Of a DNA stretch of 64,000 nucleotides, positions 58,876 through 64,000 are shown one piece after another (position 1 is the first letter of the stretch; every line of letters begins with the position of its first letter). Below the pieces are notes generated by a model. That model was not told the origin of the DNA, did no database searches, and saw only the letters and a list, made by a program, of their open reading frames with translations. Origin of the DNA: Azophilus sp965220425 (GTDB lineage Bacteria > Pseudomonadota > Gammaproteobacteria > Pseudomonadales > Azotimanducaceae); contig OZ244830.1 of NCBI GenBank assembly GCA_965220425.1, positions 4,278,001 through 4,342,000 of the forward strand. Reading direction: 5' to 3'. Made by a program: the position numbers and the translations under genes.

Positions 58876-59652
58876 TCAGCGCGAACCCTGGCCGTCGTCG
58901 ATCTTGATGCAAGTGCCCGTGACCGCCGCCGAAGCGGGGGACAGGAAGTAGACCAGCGTGCTGTCCATCTCCGCCGGGTCGCAGAGGCGCCCGCGGGGGA
59001 AGTACCGGGTGATGTCGCCCATCCGCTCCAGCATGCCGTCCATCATTTCCGAGTCGAAGCAGCCCGGTGCGATGGCGTTGACATTGATGTTGAAACGCGC
59101 CCACTCGACGGCCAGGCACTCGGTCATGCGCACGATCGCCGATTTGGTGATCGAATAGAGGGCGGCGCCGTTACCGCCGTAGGAGAATCCGCCCATCGAG
59201 GAAATGTTGACCATCCGGCCGGGCATCTTCGCGGCGATCAGCCGTCGGGCAATCTCGCAGGACAGGATGTAGGGCCCGCGCAGATTGGTATCGAATACCG
59301 CATCGATGAGTTCCATGGACATCTTGTGCGCCCTTTGCGCATCCGGAATACCCGCGTTGTTGATGAGAATGTCGATGGGGCCGAGCGCCGCCTCGGCCCT
59401 GTCCACGGCATTCATCATGGAATCGTTATCCTGCATGTCCAGCGCCACCGGCTCCGCAATGCCGCCGGCCATGCGGATTTCTTCAGCCAGGTTCGCCAGG
59501 CGGTCCACCCGCCGCGCGGCCACGGCAACCTTGGCGCCGCTCGCGGCGATGACCCGTGCGAACCGGTATCCCAGCCCCGACGAGGCGCCCGTGACGAACG
59601 CGACCCGGCCGTCGAGATCGTTGGAAAGATTCGGCAATGGAAATTCCGGCAT
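58876..59652 (-). CDS. Short-chain dehydrogenase/reductase
   Basis: The 258-residue SDR has the classical cofactor motif TGASSGLG (residues 21-28), DILINNAGIPDAQ, the catalytic serine in MVNISSMGGFSYGG and YSITKSA as YxxxK, then NAIAPGCFDSEM. The C-terminus SAAVTGTCIKIDDGQG is typical of FabG-like SDRs. Substrate unknown. In the leader, about 30 bases upstream of the ATG, the transcript can form a CGCGGC/GCCGCG hairpin (near 59674-59691). Confidence 0.9.
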   Translation of the reverse strand: MPEFPLPNLSNDLDGRVAFVTGASSGLGYRFARVIAASGAKVAVAARRVDRLANLAEEIRMAGGIAEPVALDMQDNDSMMNAVDRAEAALGPIDILINNAGIPDAQRAHKMSMELIDAVFDTNLRGPYILSCEIARRLIAAKMPGRMVNISSMGGFSYGGNGAALYSITKSAIVRMTECLAVEWARFNINVNAIAPGCFDSEMMDGMLERMGDITRYFPRGRLCDPAEMDSTLVYFLSPASAAVTGTCIKIDDGQGSR

Positions 59653-59842
59653 TGTTTTTTCCTTGAAAGTGTCGCGGCTGCTTCGCCGCGTTTTCCAAAT
59701 GCTACATTTGCAATTCGTATTCGCGCAAGAAATGCGCGCGCAGGCGCGTCAAGCCGTCTATTCGATCTGCCGGCCGGGTCGCCTGAATGGCGCCCGGCCG
59801 CGTCAACCGGGCACGTATGAATCGCCGAACAGGCACGGTAGC

Positions 59843-60568
59843 TCAACCCCCGCCGAGCCGGCGCAATATCTCCTTGACCCGTTTCGCGTGGGCGCCCACG
59901 TCGCTGATGCCCACCCGCGAGGCGCTGCGTACATCGACGACGGACCCTTGCGGATACTTCCTTACCCGCACGGCGACGTCGTCCTTGAACCCGAACCAGA
60001 AGGTGGTGTCCACGGCTTCGATCAGGCCCAGCTCCGGATGCGTCGCCACCACCTCCAGACCCATGGACTCGAGCACGCCGAGCACGTCCGCGAAGGCTTC
60101 CGCCGGGGTGGCTCGCACCAGCAACGGCTCCACCCAGGGATAGCTCTCCTGCTGAATCGGGCCGATCGTCGCGGCATCCAGCTCCAGCGAATTGGCGCTC
60201 TCCCCCCGCAGGGCGACGATATCGATGAACTCCGGCGGGTCTTCCGGGTTGGTGGAGACCTGATAGATCGGCGGTGCGGAGAGCGCGCTCAGCAGATGCA
60301 TGCCCAGGAACACGACGACGGCGAAGGAAGCCGCCATCCCCGCCGCTACACCCCAGAGATCTCCGCTCCTGGACCGACGCCTGGCGACGACGATCCCGGC
60401 AATGCCGCACCCGACGCCGATGAGCCCCAGCAAACCGCTCAACTGGAACAGAGCGAATCCCAGGACATGGTTCCACACTTCAAGACGGGCCCCCAGTGCG
60501 CCAAGAGGAAGCAGCACAACCGCCAATATACCGCCGGCCAGAATTGCTTTCGACCACCAGGCTGTCAC
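59843..60568 (-). CDS. DUF1499 membrane protein
   Basis: A protein of about 241 residues with three or so N-terminal membrane helices (AILAGGILAVVLLPLGALG, VLGFALFQLSGLLGLIGVG, AAGMAASFAVVVFLGMHLL) and a C-terminal soluble DUF1499 domain (IQQESYPWVEPLLV, LGLIEAVDTTFWFGFKDDVAVRVRK and SVVDVRSASRVGISDVGAHAKR). DUF1499 function is unknown. I start at GTG 60568 because AAGGGG lies 8 bases upstream; GTG 60577 is the alternative. It is divergent from glycyl-tRNA synthetase. Confidence 0.82.
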   Translation of the reverse strand: MTAWWSKAILAGGILAVVLLPLGALGARLEVWNHVLGFALFQLSGLLGLIGVGCGIAGIVVARRRSRSGDLWGVAAGMAASFAVVVFLGMHLLSALSAPPIYQVSTNPEDPPEFIDIVALRGESANSLELDAATIGPIQQESYPWVEPLLVRATPAEAFADVLGVLESMGLEVVATHPELGLIEAVDTTFWFGFKDDVAVRVRKYPQGSVVDVRSASRVGISDVGAHAKRVKEILRRLGGG

Positions 60569-60686
60569 GATCCGCACCCCTTCGATCCAACGCCCCAAGC
60601 TTATCGCAAACCCGGTAGCGGCGCGCTCCTGGCAGCTCGCCCGCGGCAGGGATTGTCGATGCACGGCCTGCCAACACCCGCGATCG

Positions 60687-60692
60687 GGTATA
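60687..60692 (+). promoter_or_regulatory. Possible -10 box for glyS
   Basis: TATAGT lies 43 bases before the GTG of the glycyl-tRNA synthetase gene. No good -35 is found at the right spacing, so this is a weak call. Confidence 0.3.
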
Positions 60693-60734
60693 GTGCGCGC
60701 CCCGATGATCTGCCGCCGGATTGCAGGAGAACCC

Positions 60735-62099
60735 GTGTCCGCCAAGTCCATGGACGAGCTCGTCTCCCTGTGCAAGCGCCGCGGTTTCATCTTCCAGTCC
60801 GCCGGCATCTACGGCGGTTCCCAGGGCCTGTACGACTACGGCCCCCTGGGCGTCGAACTCAAGAACAACCTGAAAGCCGCCTGGTGGCGGACGATGGTCT
60901 ACGAGCGGGACGATGTGGAAGGCCTGGACTCGAGCCTGCTGACGAACCGGCGCATTCTGCAGTACTCGGGCCACGAAGAGACTTTCTCCGACCCGCTGGT
61001 GGATTGCCGGGTATGCAAGAACCGTTGGCGGGCGGACCAGGTGGCCGGCAGGTGCCCCGGATGCGGTTCCGGGGACCTCACCGAACCCCGGCCCTTCAAC
61101 CTGATGTTCCGTACCGCCTTCGGTCCTGTCGACGACGGTACGTCGCTCGTCTATCTGCGCCCGGAAACCGCCCAGGGGATCTTCACCAACTTCAAGAACG
61201 TCATGGATTCCACGTCACGCCGGCTGCCGTTCGGCATCGCCCAGATGGGCAAGGCGTTTCGCAACGAGATCACCCCCAGGAGTTTCATTTTCAGGGTACG
61301 GGAATTCGAACAGATGGAACTGGAATTCTTCGTCGAGCCCGGCGAGGACGAAGAATGGCACCGGCGCTGGCTGGATGCGCGGCTCGACTGGTGGGCGGAA
61401 CAGGGCGTGAGCCGCAATGCGCTTTCCGTCTACGATGTGCCCGCGGAGGAGCTCGCCCACTATTCCAAGGCGACCTACGACATCATGTACGCCTTTCCCC
61501 ACGGGCTGGAGGAACTCGAAGGCATCGCCAACCGCCGGGATTTCGACCTGGGATCCCATTCCAAGAACCAGGAAGAACTCGCCCTGGCTGCCCGGGTCGC
61601 TCAGAACGCCGACTCCAACGCCAGGCTCGCCGTGCGCAACCCGGAGACCGGGACCTGGTTCGTTCCCTATGTCATCGAACCCTCCGCCGGGGTCGACCGG
61701 GGCGTGCTCGCGGTAATGAACGAGGCCTACCGGCAGGAAGAACTCGACAACGGCGCCACGCGCACGGTGCTCGGCTTCAAGCCACACCTGGCGCCGGTCA
61801 AGGCGGCCGTGCTGCCGTTGAAGCGTAACCATGAGGGAATCGTCGCCAAGGCGCGCGCGGTCAAGCGGAACCTGCAGGCACTGGGCCTCGGCCGCATCCT
61901 GTACGAACACACGGGCAACATCGGCAAGGGATACCGCCGCCACGACGAGGTCGGCACGCCCATGTGCGTCACGGTCGATTTCCAGACCATTGAGCAGGAC
62001 GACACGGTGACCGTCCGGGACCGGGACAGCATGGCTCAGGAGCGCGTGCCCGTTCCCGAGTTGGGAGATTTCGTGCGGGAACGCTTGCGTCCCGAATAG
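60735..62099 (+). CDS. glyS: Glycyl-tRNA synthetase, homodimeric (alpha2) type
   Basis: The 454-residue enzyme charges tRNA(Gly). It is the single-chain dimeric type: it starts MSAKSMDELVSLCKRRGFIF, has GSQGLYDYGPLGVELKNN, a four-cysteine zinc site (Cys91, Cys94, Cys107, Cys110), class II motif 2 in FRNEITPRSFIFRVREFEQMELE (read in parts), SYDVPAEELAHYS-like segments, VIEPSAGVDRG for motif 3, and an anticodon-binding domain with NIGKGYRRHDEVGTPMCVTVD. Most gammaproteobacteria instead use the tetrameric GlyQ/GlyS. The GTG start has GCAGGAGA upstream. Confidence 0.93.
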   Translation: MSAKSMDELVSLCKRRGFIFQSAGIYGGSQGLYDYGPLGVELKNNLKAAWWRTMVYERDDVEGLDSSLLTNRRILQYSGHEETFSDPLVDCRVCKNRWRADQVAGRCPGCGSGDLTEPRPFNLMFRTAFGPVDDGTSLVYLRPETAQGIFTNFKNVMDSTSRRLPFGIAQMGKAFRNEITPRSFIFRVREFEQMELEFFVEPGEDEEWHRRWLDARLDWWAEQGVSRNALSVYDVPAEELAHYSKATYDIMYAFPHGLEELEGIANRRDFDLGSHSKNQEELALAARVAQNADSNARLAVRNPETGTWFVPYVIEPSAGVDRGVLAVMNEAYRQEELDNGATRTVLGFKPHLAPVKAAVLPLKRNHEGIVAKARAVKRNLQALGLGRILYEHTGNIGKGYRRHDEVGTPMCVTVDFQTIEQDDTVTVRDRDSMAQERVPVPELGDFVRERLRPE

Positions 62100-62120
62100 C
62101 CGGCCCGGCCGCTGCAACGG

Positions 62121-62138
62121 CGCCCTGAAAACAGGGCG
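62121..62138 (+). terminator. Hairpin after glyS
   Basis: CGCCCTG-AAAA-CAGGGCG forms a perfect 7-bp stem with a tetraloop 22 bases after the glyS stop. It lacks a T-tail, so termination strength is uncertain. It also lies between converging genes (glyS and rfbD). Confidence 0.45.
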
Positions 62139-62184
62139 GGACAATCCAGGAGGACCCGGTACCGCCCGGGGCCCGTCCCTACCG

Positions 62185-63057
62185 TCAGCCGCTCATCAGC
62201 CGGTACACCACCGAGCGCAGGTCATCCCGCCAATCAGGCGCCGAAATGCCGTAGTCAGCGGCGAGCCTGGAACCGTTCAACACTGAATTCAGCGGGCGCT
62301 CCGCCCGGGCGCTCCGCTCGCTGGTGGGTATCGCCACGACTTTGGGCGTCCGCCCGGCCGGGTCCGCTTCGCGCCGATACGCATAGACCGTTTCCGCGAA
62401 CTCATGCCAGGTCGTCGGCGGTTCGGCCGCAAAGTGGTAGGTGCCGAATCCCGTTGCTTGTTCCAGCCTCCGGGCAATCCGCCAGATGGCCGACGCGATG
62501 CTCGCCGCCGCGCAGGGCGTGCCGTGCTGGTCGTTCACCACCCGGACCTCGTCGAGGTGCGAGATGCCGAGCATCGTCTTGACGAAATTGGATCCCGTTG
62601 CGCTGAATACCCAGGAAACGCGCAGGATGAGATGCCGGTCGAGACTGGCGCGCACCGCGCGCTCGCCCTCCAGCTTGGAGCGGCCGTAGACATTGAGCGG
62701 CGCGGTGGCGTCATCCTCCCGGTAGGGCCGCGGCCGACGGCCGTCGAAGACATAATCCGTGGACAGATGCACCAGCGGGCAGCCCGAGGCGGCGCAGGCC
62801 GCTGCCACGTTTCCCGCCCCCGTGCCGTTAATCGCCATCGCCAGTTCAGGCTCGTCTTCGGCACGCTCGACCTGCGTATACGCCGCAGCGTTGATGACCA
62901 GGTCCGGCTTGAGCGCCCCAACAGCGGAGACCACGCTTTCACTCTGGCGGATGTCCATTTCCCGAGAAGACGGAGCGAGCACCTCCACCTCGGGAGGCGC
63001 CGATGTGCGGAGCGCCGAACCCACCTGCCCCGAACCGCCGGTAACGAGAACCCTCAT
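62185..63057 (-). CDS. rfbD: dTDP-4-dehydrorhamnose reductase RfbD/RmlD
   Basis: RmlD reduces dTDP-4-keto-rhamnose to dTDP-L-rhamnose with NAD(P)H. The 290-residue extended SDR has TGGSGQVGSAL (residues 6-16), INAAAYTQVERAEDE, HLSTDYVFDGRRPRPYREDD and the catalytic YGRSKLEGE, followed by RVSWVFSATGSNFVKTML. It is downstream of rfbC on the same strand but separated by 271 bp containing tandem repeats. The rfbA and rfbB genes are presumably beyond the right edge or elsewhere. Confidence 0.94.
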   Translation of the reverse strand: MRVLVTGGSGQVGSALRTSAPPEVEVLAPSSREMDIRQSESVVSAVGALKPDLVINAAAYTQVERAEDEPELAMAINGTGAGNVAAACAASGCPLVHLSTDYVFDGRRPRPYREDDATAPLNVYGRSKLEGERAVRASLDRHLILRVSWVFSATGSNFVKTMLGISHLDEVRVVNDQHGTPCAAASIASAIWRIARRLEQATGFGTYHFAAEPPTTWHEFAETVYAYRREADPAGRTPKVVAIPTSERSARAERPLNSVLNGSRLAADYGISAPDWRDDLRSVVYRLMSG

Positions 63058-63207
63058 ACCGGCATGTTCGGAAGTTTCGACTCCCGGGAACCGGGGCGCT
63101 GACGCAAAAGGAACAACACCTGTTTCCCGGAAGAGAGCGGGTGTGCGGCGCGGTCGTCCGGAACCTTTGAAGCTCGCGATTGCGCCGGGAATTCCGGGAA
63201 AGCGCGC

Positions 63208-63288
63208 CCGCTTGGCGTGCGGTATGACCGCGCCGTAAGCCCGCTCGGCGTGCGGTATGACCGCGCCGTAAGCCCGCTCGGCGCCGCG
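63208..63288. repeat. Tandem repeat, 33-bp unit, about 2.4 copies
   Basis: Units at 63208-63240 and 63241-63273 (CCGCTYGGCGTGCGGTATGA then CCGCGCCGTAAGC) differ at a single base, and a partial third unit follows. The array fills part of the 271-bp rfbC-rfbD spacer. Each unit contains the palindrome-like GCGGTATGACCGC, so the transcript could form a row of small hairpins. Confidence 0.88.
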
Positions 63289-63328
63289 TCAACGACTGTG
63301 TGATAACAGGATTCGTTCCACGGCAGTC

Positions 63329-63868
63329 TCACGCCTTCAAATACTCCGCAAGGAGCGGATTGGCCGCATCCTTCCCGGACAGGACCGGGTCTTCGACCGG
63401 CCAGCCGATGGCGAGATCCGGATCGTTCCAGAGGATGCCGTATTCATCGTCCGCGTGGCGAAACCCGGTGCACTTGTAGAGCACGTCCGCCTGCGCCGAC
63501 AACACGCAGAATCCGTGTGCATAACCCGGGGGAATATAGAGCTGACGATGGTTGTCTTCGGTGAGTTCAACCCCGACCCATCGGCGAAAGGTCGGGGATG
63601 CGGGGTCGATGTCCACGGCCACGTCCCAGACGGCCCCACGCACCGCGCTCACCAGCTTGCCCTGGGGATGCCGGCGTTGCAGGTGCAGCCCCCGCAGCAC
63701 ACCACGCTTCGACCGGGAATGATTGTCCTGGACGAAGGCGACATCGAGCCCCGGGAACTCGGCATACCTTGCATGGTTGTACCGCTCGAGAAAGAAACCC
63801 CGCGCGTCGCGGTAGACATCGGGTTCCAGGATGAGAACCCCCGCCAGCTTTGTTGCCAGGCAATTCAT
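63329..63868 (-). CDS. rfbC: dTDP-4-dehydrorhamnose 3,5-epimerase RfbC/RmlC
   Basis: RmlC epimerises dTDP-4-keto-6-deoxyglucose at C3 and C5. The 179-residue cupin has EPDVYRDARGFFLERYN, the signature FVQDNHSRSKRGVLRGLHLQ with the catalytic histidine in GLHLQ, GAVWDVAVDIDPASPTF, and YIPPGYAHGFCVLS. Length is typical. The remaining 132 bp to the window edge contain no gene I can support and probably hold the upstream region of this gene. Confidence 0.95.
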   Translation of the reverse strand: MNCLATKLAGVLILEPDVYRDARGFFLERYNHARYAEFPGLDVAFVQDNHSRSKRGVLRGLHLQRRHPQGKLVSAVRGAVWDVAVDIDPASPTFRRWVGVELTEDNHRQLYIPPGYAHGFCVLSAQADVLYKCTGFRHADDEYGILWNDPDLAIGWPVEDPVLSGKDAANPLLAEYLKA

Positions 63869-64000
63869 CGGGAGGACCCGTGCACATCGCCACGCCCAAA
63901 CGATCGAAAATTCATCGTCCAGACCGGTTTTCCAGGCCCACCATCAGGCAACGGCAAGTTTCGGCTGCCACAGCCGAGCAACGATTCGTCGCTCATGACC

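Noticed and set aside
59285..61828. 847-codon open frame on the plus strand
   Set aside because: It crosses the SDR and DUF1499 genes in antisense and then runs out of frame through glycyl-tRNA synthetase.

Overview
The window is a 64 kb, gene-dense, GC-rich chromosomal segment of a gammaproteobacterium. Four conserved blocks follow the order seen in Pseudomonas and Escherichia: rsmI / lpoA-yraN-dolP; rplM-rpsI-petABC-sspA; mlaFEDCB-ibaG-murA-hisD back to back with yrbG-kdsC-lptCAB-rpoN-hpf-ptsN-rapZ-npr; and mreBCD-rng-yhdP-tldD-pmbA back to back with gatCAB. Several usual partners are missing from their slots (diaA, sspB, hisG, hisC, kdsD, maf). One core gene, an alpha2-type glycyl-tRNA synthetase, is atypical for the class. 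I cannot name a genus; an uncultured marine or host-associated lineage is a guess.

Layout. 1-4.4 kb: the end of an amidohydrolase, panC and panB (pantothenate), rtcB (RNA ligase) paired with an AhpD-like protein. 4.4-9.5 kb: a methyltransferase, the RNase P RNA gene rnpB, rsmI, and the outer-membrane/cell-wall set lpoA-yraN-dolP. 9.5-14.2 kb: sspA, the cytochrome bc1 complex and ribosomal proteins S9 and L13, all on the minus strand. 14.2-21.6 kb: zapE, hisD, murA, ibaG and the Mla phospholipid-transport operon. 21.8-30.8 kb: Ca2+/Na+ antiporter, KdsC, Lpt lipopolysaccharide export, sigma-54, the nitrogen PTS and MgtE. 31-36 kb: a quinone oxidoreductase, an aminotransferase and an unusual metallo-beta-lactamase/M28 peptidase fusion. 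36.2-38 kb: a small decayed accessory island with higA, a broken higB, a broken GNAT gene and unknown fragments. 38-51.8 kb: TldE/TldD, YhdP, RNase G, MreBCD and GatCAB. 52-53 kb: a Phd/VapC pair followed by a second vapC remnant. 53-59.7 kb: DUF35/thiolase pair, a phosphoesterase, a peptidase-containing ABC exporter with its HlyD adaptor, and an SDR. 59.8-64 kb: a DUF1499 membrane protein, glycyl-tRNA synthetase and two dTDP-rhamnose genes.

The most notable non-coding signal is a small palindromic element present twice (9495-9742 and 24164-24538, in opposite orientation). It has about 21-bp terminal inverted repeats beginning TAGCCCGCATAT, nested inner inverted repeats, and no transposase. 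One copy supplies the stop codon of sspA. The other sits between lptC and lptA, carries three tandem 42-bp hairpin units, and appears to have replaced the native start of lptA. A second unusual signal is a triplicated 17-bp ribosome-binding/start unit between yhdP and tldD (40820-40870), which forms a chain of TGA/TTG overlaps.

Much of the window works on the envelope: LPS (KdsC, Lpt, Rfb), phospholipid balance (Mla, YhdP, DolP), peptidoglycan (MurA, LpoA, MreBCD) and their regulation (RapZ, PtsN). Everything here was read from sequence and family knowledge only; no database search was run.
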